NCBI RefSeq assembly: GCF_014217835.1
Contig: NZ_CP055263.1
Span: 4,653,501-4,717,500, forward strand
Length of the DNA: 64,000 nucleotides
From: Metabacillus sp. KUDC1714
GTDB lineage: Bacteria > Bacillota > Bacilli > Bacillales > Bacillaceae
Direction of reading: 5' to 3'
Made by a program: the position numbers and the translations under genes. The notes under the pieces were generated by a model that worked only from the letters and a program-made list of their open reading frames with translations, was not told the origin of the DNA and did not search any database. Of this stretch, positions 45,115 to 53,655 are shown one piece after another. Within the stretch, counting starts at the first letter, position 1; each line of letters begins with the position of its first letter.

Positions 45115-46047
45115 CTAGTCACGTTGTCTTAAAAAGAAGAATTGAATGGCAGAAACAATCATAATGCAAATCCCAAGAATAACAGCCATTGCTGCCCCAA
45201 TACCTGCAATCGAAATACCAGATCCAAATGCATTTTCTTGAATGTACATTAACAGTACGGTAGTCGAGCTTGTTGGTCCACCTTTTGTTAACATGAGAGG
45301 TTGCCCATATACATTGAATTGTGCAATAGTCGTGATCACAACGGTGTATAAGATTTGCGCTCTTATACTTGGAAGCGTGATTTTAAAGAATTTTTGAACA
45401 CTATTCGCTCCATCGATAGACGCAGCCTCATATAAATCCTTTGAAATACCGTTCAGTGCTGCTTGATAAATGATCATATTCCCACCGATTGTCCACCAAA
45501 CTGTTACGATGACTAATGTAAACCAGGCATAAGGCTGAGTAGATAGCCAGTTTGTATCAACATTTAAATAATGATTGATAGGTCCAAATGAAACACTAAA
45601 TAACATAGCAAATACGATCATGACAGCAGAAACCGAGAACAATGTTGGCATGTAAAACAATGCTTGGAAAAATTTCAGCCCTTTTGGTTTCGTATTTAGA
45701 CCTGCAGCTAAGAGCAAGGGAACAATAATACAAGCAGGTACTGTAAAAAGGACAAATTTAAATGTATTTCCTAAACCTATTCGTAATTGATCGTAAAAGG
45801 TAGAATCTTTATTAACCAAAATTTCTGCATAGTTTGCCAGGCCAACAAATTCAGGCTCCCCAATTAGATCCCAATTCGTAAAGGAAATGTAAATACCATA
45901 TAAAGTTGGAAATAGAAAAAAGATACCAAATAAAATGAGATGTGGTCCAATATAAAGATATGGAGATAGATTTAGCCGTTTTTTTCGAGAATTTTTCATT
46001 ATTGCAGTAGACATACTTAGTTCTTTATTCTCTCCAGTATTTATCAT
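45115..46047 (-). CDS. carbohydrate ABC transporter permease (MalF type)
   Basis: 310 residues, six membrane segments preceded by a cytoplasmic head. The EAA loop YEAASIDGANSVQKFFKITL with LPSIRAQ is intact. It forms the membrane channel with the MalG-type protein and takes substrate from the lipoprotein encoded just upstream. Start ATG 46047 follows AGGAG at nine bases. Separated from the binding-protein gene by a 31-base stem-loop. Confidence 0.92.
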   Translation of the reverse strand: MINTGENKELSMSTAIMKNSRKKRLNLSPYLYIGPHLILFGIFFLFPTLYGIYISFTNWDLIGEPEFVGLANYAEILVNKDSTFYDQLRIGLGNTFKFVLFTVPACIIVPLLLAAGLNTKPKGLKFFQALFYMPTLFSVSAVMIVFAMLFSVSFGPINHYLNVDTNWLSTQPYAWFTLVIVTVWWTIGGNMIIYQAALNGISKDLYEAASIDGANSVQKFFKITLPSIRAQILYTVVITTIAQFNVYGQPLMLTKGGPTSSTTVLLMYIQENAFGSGISIAGIGAAMAVILGICIMIVSAIQFFFLRQRD

Positions 46048-46083
46048 CGTTTTTAACTCCTATTCTTTCGTTATCGAATAGAG

Positions 46084-46114
46084 AGAGGTCTGACTCTATC
46101 TAGAGTCAGCCTCT
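46084..46114 (-). other. stem-loop between binding-protein and permease genes
   Basis: CTGACTC/GAGTCAG with an outer AGAGG/CCTCT (46084-46114), no T-run. Such stems often protect the binding-protein mRNA and lower permease expression. Confidence 0.6.
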
Positions 46115-46144
46115 GGCAGTTTCTTTTACTACCTGCGTTTAGAA

Positions 46145-47398
46145 TTATTTTTTATTGTTTGCAATTTTATCTTCAACTGCTTTTTGAGCATTTGCCAGTC
46201 CTTTATCAATCTCTAATTTCCCAAACATTGCATCTCCAACTAATTTATCAACCTCTTCAGCTACGAAGCCATTGTATTTATAATCAAAGATTTTGAGTGA
46301 TTCTTGTAATTTAGGATCTTGCACTAAGAAGGATTGTGGGAGCTCTTTGAATTCTGGATTATCTAATGTCGCTAATGCCGCAGGGTTTTGTCCTGCTTGA
46401 GCCCATGGTAGAGAATTTTCTCTAATATAATCAAGGAAATCCATCATCCCTTTTGTTTTCTCTTCAGATCTATTTTCGTCTTTAAACATGACGAATTGGT
46501 GGGAGGAAGTCCAGTTTACAATTTTGTCAGGAGAAACTTGTGCGAAGCTTGTAATGCCCCAATTTAATTTTTCCGCTTCATTTAAACTATTTTGCATCCA
46601 AATACCTTCAGGATAAAAAATCGCTTTATTCGATTTGAATAACTGGCCAGGGTCTTCTCCATCTTTGTTAGAAATTTTATCATCGACTAATCCTTTTAAT
46701 AATTCTAGTGCTTCTTTCGCTTCTGGCGTATCAAGAGTTGGTGTTTCACCATCACTAGTAATATCTCCACCTAGTTGATTGTAAATTGATAAGAAGATTG
46801 GTCGTGTCCAAGTTAATCCAATACCTGTAATACCGTCTTTTCGAGAAATTTCTCCTGCTTCTCTTATTTCATCAAATGTAATAACGTTATCATCAAGTGC
46901 ATTTGGTGCATATTTTTCTAGTAAATCTTTGTTATAATACATAACAAAGCTGTGAACATCTAATGGAACACTGTATCTACTACCATCAATATCTCCAATA
47001 TTCCATCCTGCTGGTACATAGTTTTCTGCTTTGATTTCAGGATAGTCAGCTAATTTTTCATCAAATGTAGTTAGCAAATCATTTTCGACAAACTGCTTAA
47101 TTCTTTCGGCATGAACAATTGTCAGATCGGGAATTCCTTTTCCTGAGTTTACGACCGTTGGAATTTTTGTATACATATCATCCGCAGTGATTGATACATT
47201 CTTAATCTTGAATTCTGGATTTGTCTTATTATATTCATCAACAATTTTCTTCATATTTTCGCCATCAGGACCTGTAAAAGGATTCCAATAAAGAATTTCA
47301 TTTTTAGATGAACCTGAGCTAGATGAACTACTGCACCCTGATAAGACAATTGCAAACACTATAAGGATTGAGAACATGAATACTACTTTTTTCTTCAT
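46145..47398 (-). CDS. sugar-binding lipoprotein of the ABC importer
   Basis: 417 residues. A lipoprotein signal ends in LSGC (Cys22) followed by a serine-rich tether, then a family 1 extracellular solute-binding fold starting EILYWNPFTGPDGENMKKIV. Typical landmarks are GIPDLTIVHAERIKQF, YSVPLDVHSFVMYYNKDLLE and KAIFYPEGIWM. It binds oligosaccharides produced by the secreted GH43 enzymes and delivers them to the permeases. GGGAGG precedes ATG. A cre site lies about 80 bases upstream. Confidence 0.92.
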   Translation of the reverse strand: MKKKVVFMFSILIVFAIVLSGCSSSSSSGSSKNEILYWNPFTGPDGENMKKIVDEYNKTNPEFKIKNVSITADDMYTKIPTVVNSGKGIPDLTIVHAERIKQFVENDLLTTFDEKLADYPEIKAENYVPAGWNIGDIDGSRYSVPLDVHSFVMYYNKDLLEKYAPNALDDNVITFDEIREAGEISRKDGITGIGLTWTRPIFLSIYNQLGGDITSDGETPTLDTPEAKEALELLKGLVDDKISNKDGEDPGQLFKSNKAIFYPEGIWMQNSLNEAEKLNWGITSFAQVSPDKIVNWTSSHQFVMFKDENRSEEKTKGMMDFLDYIRENSLPWAQAGQNPAALATLDNPEFKELPQSFLVQDPKLQESLKIFDYKYNGFVAEEVDKLVGDAMFGKLEIDKGLANAQKAVEDKIANNKK

Positions 47399-47476
47399 TT
47401 GTGTTACCTCCCTTTAAAATAAAATCTTGTATACTACCAATACATCAAAGTCGAATTTTCTATAATTTCCCTCCTT

Positions 47477-47490
47477 TTAAAGCGTTTTCA
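47477..47490. promoter_or_regulatory. cre site upstream of the ABC importer
   Basis: TGAAAACGCTTTAA on the minus strand, 13 of 14 consensus positions. It predicts CcpA catabolite repression of the importer operon. Confidence 0.6.
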
Positions 47491-47539
47491 TTAGATTGCA
47501 GGCGACCTTACAGCAAGCTATTTTCTTTATGTAAATCAC

Positions 47540-47587
47540 TTGAGGCTATCTCAAAAGGAATGATTCTATGATTTGAGATAACCTCAA
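47540..47587 (-). terminator. long stem-loop after the GH2 pair
   Basis: TTGAGGCTATCTCAAA (47540-47555) pairs with TTTGAGATAACCTCAA (47572-47587) with one mismatch. No clear T-run, so termination may be partial. Confidence 0.5.
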
Positions 47588-47609
47588 AAGAGATTTCACT
47601 TTAAATGGA

Positions 47610-49406
47610 TTACTTTACTATATTTAAATGCCACATATCATTTATTTTTCGAATTTTTTGCAAATCACATTTTGGTTTTCGATCATATGTTAACAAGCCA
47701 TTAATCTCTTGTTCCACATCTGTTAATTGTGTATAACAATAACCATGCAATGAGCTTGAAGCGTATACTGCTTTCATCACTCGTTCATAATCTGCTAAAT
47801 AATCCTCCGCATTGCTGACTGACGTATAGCCCCAACCACTTTCATCTCCCACTTTATACCCTATACCACCAAACTCAGTTAAGAGAATTGGCTCACCAGA
47901 GTGAGTGAAGCCTTGAGTGTAGATATTTCTTCCCGCTGGTTTTGAGTGAAGTAAATTTTCAGTTGTTACTAATGAGCTTCGAAACTCATTGTATTTATCC
48001 ACTTCATCCTTATGGCCATGATTATAGTTATGGATCGCACAAATATCTGTTTTCGTTAACTCCCACCCATCATTTGAAATTACTAATCTCGTTTTATCAA
48101 GTGAATGGATTATATGATACATCGCTAATGAATGGTGCTTTTGCTGGCTGTTGTTGGAAATATCAGGAACTCCCCAGCTCTCATTAATAGGAACCCATGT
48201 TACAATGCAAGGATGATTGTAATCACGCTCTATGATTTCAAACCATTCCTTTGTTAGTCGTGCAACTGCATCCTCACTATAGGAAGGTGAAGCAGCACAT
48301 TCTCCCCATACTAGAAACCCTAGCTTATCTGCCCAATAAAGAAAGCGTGGATCTTCTACCTTTTGGTGCTTCCTACAACCGTTAAAGCCCATTTCTTTTG
48401 CTAATTCAATATCCTGCTTTAACGCTTGATCTGTTGGTGCAGTCAATAAACCTTCCGGCCAGTACCCCTGATCAAGCACAAGCTTTTGATAATAAGGTCT
48501 ATTGTTTAGATAAACCATTCCATTTTCGGTATGGATTTTTCTCATACCGAAGTATGAATTGATTTCATCAAGTACGGAATCTTCTTCTAACAAGCAGATT
48601 TTCACATCGAATAAATTAGGATTTTCAGGTGTCCAGTTCCATCCAACATGATGGAATCCGGTTCTAAATATCTTTCGATTATAGAGATTGATCGATCTTT
48701 TCAGATAATTTTCATGTATTTTTATCGTTTCATTTGCTACATGTTCATCTTTATAGGTAATATCAATTTCTACCTTTTTATTTACATATTCACCTGCTAT
48801 TTCAAAATCAATTGTTATATCACCATTGTCAATATCAGGAGTAAATCTCACTTTTTTTATATGTGTTTTATTCACTGCCTCTAACCATACTGTTTGCCAT
48901 ATGCCAGTTGTTCGTGTATACCAGATCGCAGCAGATTTTTCAATCCAATACTGTTTTCCACGAGGAATCGTTTCATCTTTAGAAGGGTCTTCAACTCTAA
49001 CGACAACTGATTGTGTTCCTTCTATTAAATAGTTTGTAATATCGAAAGAAAAAGATGTGTGTCCCCCTTCATGAGAACCGACTAAATTCCCGTTAATAAA
49101 AACCATTGAACGATAGTCAACAGCACCAAAATGTAAGAGAATTTGCTTACCCACCATCGAATCGGGAATGTCGAATTCGCGTCGATACCATACCCAATCA
49201 TGAAATGTAGGATCATTAATTCCACTAAGCTCTGTTTGGTAAGCAAATGGAACATTTATTTTTTGCTTATATTCTCTTTCTTTCTCAAACCATTTTTCTT
49301 CTAATCCACTATTTTGATCATCAAAATCAAAATCCCATTCTCCATTAAGATTAAGCCAGTCTTTTCTAATTAATTGTGGACGAGGGTATTCTTGTCGAAA
49401 TGTCAT
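47610..49406 (-). CDS. cytoplasmic GH2 glycosidase (first of two)
   Basis: 598 residues. The jelly-roll sugar-binding domain is about 10-175, the immunoglobulin-like domain about 180-285, the TIM barrel about 290-590. The acid/base Glu409 is in PINESWG and nucleophile Glu511 in LLTEFGG. GH2 includes beta-galactosidases, beta-glucuronidases and related exo-enzymes. No signal peptide, so it acts on imported oligosaccharides. It overlaps in function with the next gene, 26 bases upstream. Start ATG after AAAGGAG. Confidence 0.88.
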   Translation of the reverse strand: MTFRQEYPRPQLIRKDWLNLNGEWDFDFDDQNSGLEEKWFEKEREYKQKINVPFAYQTELSGINDPTFHDWVWYRREFDIPDSMVGKQILLHFGAVDYRSMVFINGNLVGSHEGGHTSFSFDITNYLIEGTQSVVVRVEDPSKDETIPRGKQYWIEKSAAIWYTRTTGIWQTVWLEAVNKTHIKKVRFTPDIDNGDITIDFEIAGEYVNKKVEIDITYKDEHVANETIKIHENYLKRSINLYNRKIFRTGFHHVGWNWTPENPNLFDVKICLLEEDSVLDEINSYFGMRKIHTENGMVYLNNRPYYQKLVLDQGYWPEGLLTAPTDQALKQDIELAKEMGFNGCRKHQKVEDPRFLYWADKLGFLVWGECAASPSYSEDAVARLTKEWFEIIERDYNHPCIVTWVPINESWGVPDISNNSQQKHHSLAMYHIIHSLDKTRLVISNDGWELTKTDICAIHNYNHGHKDEVDKYNEFRSSLVTTENLLHSKPAGRNIYTQGFTHSGEPILLTEFGGIGYKVGDESGWGYTSVSNAEDYLADYERVMKAVYASSSLHGYCYTQLTDVEQEINGLLTYDRKPKCDLQKIRKINDMWHLNIVK

Positions 49407-49431
49407 AAACTTCTCCTTTAGCTAAGTGGAA

Positions 49432-51189
49432 TTATTTATTATTTATTTCTCTAATTTTGGTTAGATCTATTTTTGGTGTTCGATCTTCATTTAGAAGTCC
49501 ATTAACCTCTTGCTGCACATCAGTAATTTGTGTATAACAGAATCCACTAATATATGGAGTATCTTTAATTCCTTGAGTAATAGATTCATAACGAGTTAGA
49601 AACTCTTCTTCATTCTTTACCTGATTACCATAGCCCCAACCCTCTTCAGAGTTAAATGCAATTCCACCATATTCACTAATGATGATTGGTTGGCCCTTAT
49701 ATTCATATCCAAGTGCCATTGCGTGCTTTGATTTATTGAATGCGATTTCATTTTTAACGACCTTTTCTTTATCTTCATAACGCTTTAGGAATTCATCTCC
49801 ATATTCGACATAATCATGTAGGGTAATAATGTCTGAAACAGTATGTTCCCAACCGTCGTTGACAATAACAGGTCTCATGCTGTCCATTGCTTTGGTTAGA
49901 TGATAGATCCCTTCAGTAAATTTTTGTTGCTTACTGTCAGTATAAATATTTTTTACGCCCCATGACTCATTAAACGGTGTCCATGTAATAATGCTTGGGT
50001 GGTTATATTGTTGTTTGACAACCTCTATCCATTCTTCTGTGAAGTTTTGAACAGCCTCATCTGAAAATTCATATGTTGCCGCCATTTCAGACCAAACAAG
50101 AAGACCTTTTTTATCTGCCCAATAGAGGTATCGTTGATCTTCCACCTTCATATGTTTTCTTACTCCGTTAAAGCCCATCTCTAATGTTTTATCAATATCC
50201 TCTATAATTGCTTCCTCAGATGGTGGTGTTAAATGTGATTCACTCCAATATCCTTGATCTAAAAGGAGCTTTTGATAGATTGGAACATTATTAAGCAATA
50301 TATTTCCATTTTCTATTGAAATCTTTCTCATCCCGAAATATGACTTTACATTATCTATTTCTTCACCATTTCTATATAAAGTAAATTCAACATCATATAG
50401 ATTAGGAGATTGCGGGCTCCAGTGAACAACTCTCCACTCGTGGAAGTCACTTGCAATATTTGTACTAATTGTCTGGTTCGCACGTTCGATTGATTGTTCA
50501 AAAGTTTTGATTTGCTGACCTTTAAAAGAAATTGATGTTTTTAAGCTTAAGGAGGAAGCAATATCTCCTGAAATTCCATAAGAAAACTCAACTGATTCTG
50601 TATCTATATTAGGAGTGATTTTGACCGCTTGTACATGTGCATCATTTAAAAACTCAAGCCATACTGTTTGCCAAATTCCAGTTGTTTGAACATACCAGCA
50701 TCCATAATTATTATCTAACCATCTTTGTTTTCCTCGAGGCTGATAGCAGCTTTGACTATCCTCGTTTTTCACGACAATATTTAATACATTTGTTCCTTCT
50801 AGGTAGTCGGTTATATTAAAAGAAAAAGCAATCTGACCGCCCTTTCGTTCACCAACAAATATTCCGTTTACCCATAGTTTTGTTATATAATCGGCAGCTT
50901 GGAAATGAAGTACAATTTCCTTTTGTTTATATTCATTAGGGATCGTTACGCTTTTTTGATACCAAACATTAGGACAAAAAACTTCTTCCCCTATTCCACT
51001 AGCTTTTGTTTCATATGTAAAAGGAACAATAATTTTTTTATCAAAAGTTGATTCTTCGTACCATTTTTCCTTTTCACCTTTATTTTCTTTATCAAATTTA
51101 AAGTTCCATTCACCATTTAAATTCATCCACTCTGCTCTTTCAAATTGAGGACGAGGGTATTCTTTTTTTGGAATATTTATATCTACCAT
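49432..51189 (-). CDS. cytoplasmic GH2 glycosidase (second of two)
   Basis: 585 residues, colinear with the downstream GH2: same WMNLNGEWNFKF start, same WYVQTTGIWQTVWLE block, acid/base Glu408 (PFNESWG), nucleophile Glu506 (IISEYGG). The two diverged after a tandem duplication and may split sugars with different linkages. No signal peptide. ATG after AAAGGAG. It follows the ArsR-type regulator gene and a REPIN-like element. Confidence 0.88.
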   Translation of the reverse strand: MVDINIPKKEYPRPQFERAEWMNLNGEWNFKFDKENKGEKEKWYEESTFDKKIIVPFTYETKASGIGEEVFCPNVWYQKSVTIPNEYKQKEIVLHFQAADYITKLWVNGIFVGERKGGQIAFSFNITDYLEGTNVLNIVVKNEDSQSCYQPRGKQRWLDNNYGCWYVQTTGIWQTVWLEFLNDAHVQAVKITPNIDTESVEFSYGISGDIASSLSLKTSISFKGQQIKTFEQSIERANQTISTNIASDFHEWRVVHWSPQSPNLYDVEFTLYRNGEEIDNVKSYFGMRKISIENGNILLNNVPIYQKLLLDQGYWSESHLTPPSEEAIIEDIDKTLEMGFNGVRKHMKVEDQRYLYWADKKGLLVWSEMAATYEFSDEAVQNFTEEWIEVVKQQYNHPSIITWTPFNESWGVKNIYTDSKQQKFTEGIYHLTKAMDSMRPVIVNDGWEHTVSDIITLHDYVEYGDEFLKRYEDKEKVVKNEIAFNKSKHAMALGYEYKGQPIIISEYGGIAFNSEEGWGYGNQVKNEEEFLTRYESITQGIKDTPYISGFCYTQITDVQQEVNGLLNEDRTPKIDLTKIREINNK

Positions 51190-51353
51190 TCTATCTATCT
51201 CCTTTTTAATTATTACAATAAAATTGTATTATTACTGTTTTTCTGTATCTTTAATAAAAGAATACCCTTTCATTTTCACTTTGTCAACAATATAATTAGG
51301 TTTTTTGTTTAATTACATATTTATTGTACTAATTAAGAAGGTTGTCTAAAAAC

Positions 51354-51441
51354 AAAGGGTCAAACCCCACTGTGACACATTCTATAGGCTTTTTACATGC
51401 GAAAAAGCGTTATAAAATGTCGTTAGGGGGACTGACCCTTT
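51354..51441. repeat. REPIN-like inverted element
   Basis: An 88-bp element with outer ends AAAGGGTCAAACCCC and AGGGGGACTGACCCTTT in opposite orientation, and an inner imperfect stem (GGCTTTTT/AAAAAGC, TGACACATT/AATGTCG). Its organisation matches REPINs mobilised by RAYT transposases. No transposase gene is near and no second copy is in the window. Confidence 0.5.
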
Positions 51442-51444
51442 TCT

Positions 51445-52365
51445 TTAATAGAATGATATTTTTAATTTTATATCTTGCGGGTGGTCACCGAATTCGCTTC
51501 CAAATAAATTCATTCCACCTTTGTGAACAGCATCTTCTTTAATTCCTATTCGAAAAGATAAATATTCACGATCTAATATCCCTAAATCCTGGATTGTTAT
51601 ATCTGAAAGGAAAACGTCATCTATTGTCACCTTTTCCTCAGTAACTTTCCACGTTTTTAAAGACCCGTATTGTGTTGAGGTTGATTCAATCCAAGCTTTA
51701 GAGTTAAGTTTTCCTGGTCGATCTCCGTAGTCCCCTGGACTTGTCCATGTTCCTATATCAATTCCATTCAACCAAACTGTTATATCTGAAGGCCAATTAT
51801 GATCATAGTTCGGGGCTTCTGAGCAAATTTCCGCAGAAAACTCAACAGCTTTAATTTTTGCGCCATGTGGGATGACTAGAGGAAACTTATAGTCAAAATA
51901 TCCCTTCCTTGTCCATATTAACTGTGCCTTTGAACGAACGGGATTATAAAAGTGAACCGGTTCATCTTCAGGTATGATTGCGCTCTCACGGTCTGCAATT
52001 CCACAAGTTGGTGAAACAAGGAAATCGGTGTATTGCCCTATCGGCATTTCAAGTTCATAATGTTCATACTTGTCCTTACTTAAAGGAACATTTAATTTTA
52101 TATGGATGTCGTCAAAATTACGTGTACAAACCTTCATAGCACCTCTACTCGCAGGGCGAAGCTCCGTTTGTATCAACTCAGCCTCTTCAAGAACCTTTAT
52201 ATGGGATGCTGCGGTAGAAACAGGTATATCCAACCTCTCTGCCAATTGGTTTATGTTCACATTTCCTTTATTTAAAAGCTCAACGATTTTCAATCGAACC
52301 TCTGATGATAAAGCATGCGCTACGATCCGTAATTTCTCTGGATTTATAATCGATAATTCTAACAA
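51445..52365 (-). CDS. ArsR-type regulator with large C-terminal sensor-like domain
   Basis: 306 residues. The N-terminal 75 residues are an ArsR/GntR-like winged helix: LSSEVRLKIVELLNKGNVNI, AERLDIPVSTAASHIKVLEE. The remaining 220 residues are beta-rich, with long segments such as TRKGYFDYKFPLVIPHGAKI and ITVWLNGIDIGTWTSPGDYG, unlike classical ArsR metal sensors and suggestive of a carbohydrate-binding sandwich. The TTG start follows GAGGAA. It heads the locus and probably senses its sugar product; this is inferred from position. Confidence 0.75.
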   Translation of the reverse strand: MLELSIINPEKLRIVAHALSSEVRLKIVELLNKGNVNINQLAERLDIPVSTAASHIKVLEEAELIQTELRPASRGAMKVCTRNFDDIHIKLNVPLSKDKYEHYELEMPIGQYTDFLVSPTCGIADRESAIIPEDEPVHFYNPVRSKAQLIWTRKGYFDYKFPLVIPHGAKIKAVEFSAEICSEAPNYDHNWPSDITVWLNGIDIGTWTSPGDYGDRPGKLNSKAWIESTSTQYGSLKTWKVTEEKVTIDDVFLSDITIQDLGILDREYLSFRIGIKEDAVHKGGMNLFGSEFGDHPQDIKLKISFY

Positions 52366-52595
52366 GGTTCTTCCTCAACTCCTATTTGTCCCAATAATCT
52401 GTTGTAATGTCTAATACAAACGAAAAAATCGTATATATCTGTTTTTTATAACCAAAAAGAATGGATCAATCTAATTTTATTGTAATACTGAAACTACGTC
52501 AAGAATATGGGTGAGTTAAAATCATTTCGTCATAAAGTCACAACCGAAAAGACAGCCTTTTCTCTTTAAGTAAAATCCTTATTGCAAGACCAACA

Positions 52596-52630
52596 AAAGC
52601 CCATCCGTTCTGATCATTTGGATGGGCTTT
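52596..52630 (-). terminator. terminator of the second aldo/keto reductase gene
   Basis: AAAGCCCATCC/GGATGGGCTTT stem (52596-52606, 52620-52630), TTGTTGGTC next on the minus strand. The rest of 52366-52665 has no recognised feature. Confidence 0.75.
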
Positions 52631-52665
52631 GATGGTTTGAAACAAAGATGAGACATCACAATAAG

Positions 52666-53490
52666 TTAACGAACATTCATGTCACTTGGATGTGGACCTT
52701 TTCTTCGATTGCGATTAAGTTGATTGATTTCCTCTATTTCAGATTCAGTTAGTTCGAAATCAAAGACTTGAAAATTCTCTTCGATTCGTGATGGTGTGAC
52801 TGATTTTGGAATGACAATTGTGTTATTTTGCAAATGCCAACGTAAGACAATCTGTGCTGGAGTTTTGCTGTGTGTTTTTGCAATCTTTTGAATGACTTCG
52901 TCTTGTAATACTTCTCCGCCTTGATCAAGAGGACTCCAAGCTTCGACAAAAATATTATGTTTTGCACAAAATTCCTTTATTTCATTTTGCGCAAGGTATG
53001 GATGACACTCAATTTGATTTAAAACCGGAACGACTTCACATTCCTTTAAAAGACGCTCTAGGTGTTCAATTTCAAAGTTACACACGCCGATCGCTTTTAC
53101 ACGTCCATCATGATAAAGCTTTTCTAACGCTTTATATGTATCTACATACTCATCAAATTGAGGAGTTGGCCAGTGGATTAAATAAAGATCAACATAATCA
53201 AGATCTAATCTCTCTAAGCTTTCATCAAAGGCACGTAATGTGTTTTCATAGCCTTGATCACTATTCCACACCTTAGTCGTAATAAATAATTCTTCGCGTG
53301 GGACAGATGCTTCATTTATCGCCTTTCCTACGCCTATTTCATTTTGATAGATCATCGCTGTGTCAATGGATGTGTACCCAGTCTCAATTGCTTTTGCAAC
53401 AGCAGAGGTAGCTTCATCATCACCAACCTGCCATACTCCAAAACCAAGCTGAGGCATTTTTAAACCATTATTTAAGGTAACCAAGTTCAT
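52666..53490 (-). CDS. aldo/keto reductase, second copy
   Basis: 274 residues. The tetrad Asp43 and Tyr48 in SIDTAMIYQNEIG, Lys73 in TTKVWN and His in LIHWP is complete; cofactor contact IPKSVTPSRIEENFQVFDFE lies near the end. Same subfamily as the gene at 27263-28093, about half identical by eye. Reduces small aldehydes or ketoses with NADPH. ATG after AAAAGGAG. A metabolic link to the neighbouring polysaccharide locus is possible but is not shown. Confidence 0.88.
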   Translation of the reverse strand: MNLVTLNNGLKMPQLGFGVWQVGDDEATSAVAKAIETGYTSIDTAMIYQNEIGVGKAINEASVPREELFITTKVWNSDQGYENTLRAFDESLERLDLDYVDLYLIHWPTPQFDEYVDTYKALEKLYHDGRVKAIGVCNFEIEHLERLLKECEVVPVLNQIECHPYLAQNEIKEFCAKHNIFVEAWSPLDQGGEVLQDEVIQKIAKTHSKTPAQIVLRWHLQNNTIVIPKSVTPSRIEENFQVFDFELTESEIEEINQLNRNRRKGPHPSDMNVR

Positions 53491-53655
53491 TTTACATTTC
53501 TCCTTTTATTAAAAGTAAAAGCAATCTAACCATACTAATATTTATATAACTGCATGATTTCATTCAAAAGAAGCAATTGTTTATTAAAGCAAAACAAGCA
53601 GAGATTAATACAAGTAAGGTTAAATTGTTCGGTAAATGTTTTTAGAATACGTGAA

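Noticed and set aside
51362..51441. toxin-antitoxin or sRNA gene in the hairpin element
   Set aside because: Its inverted ends and full-length foldback fit a REPIN better; no ORF or promoter is visible.
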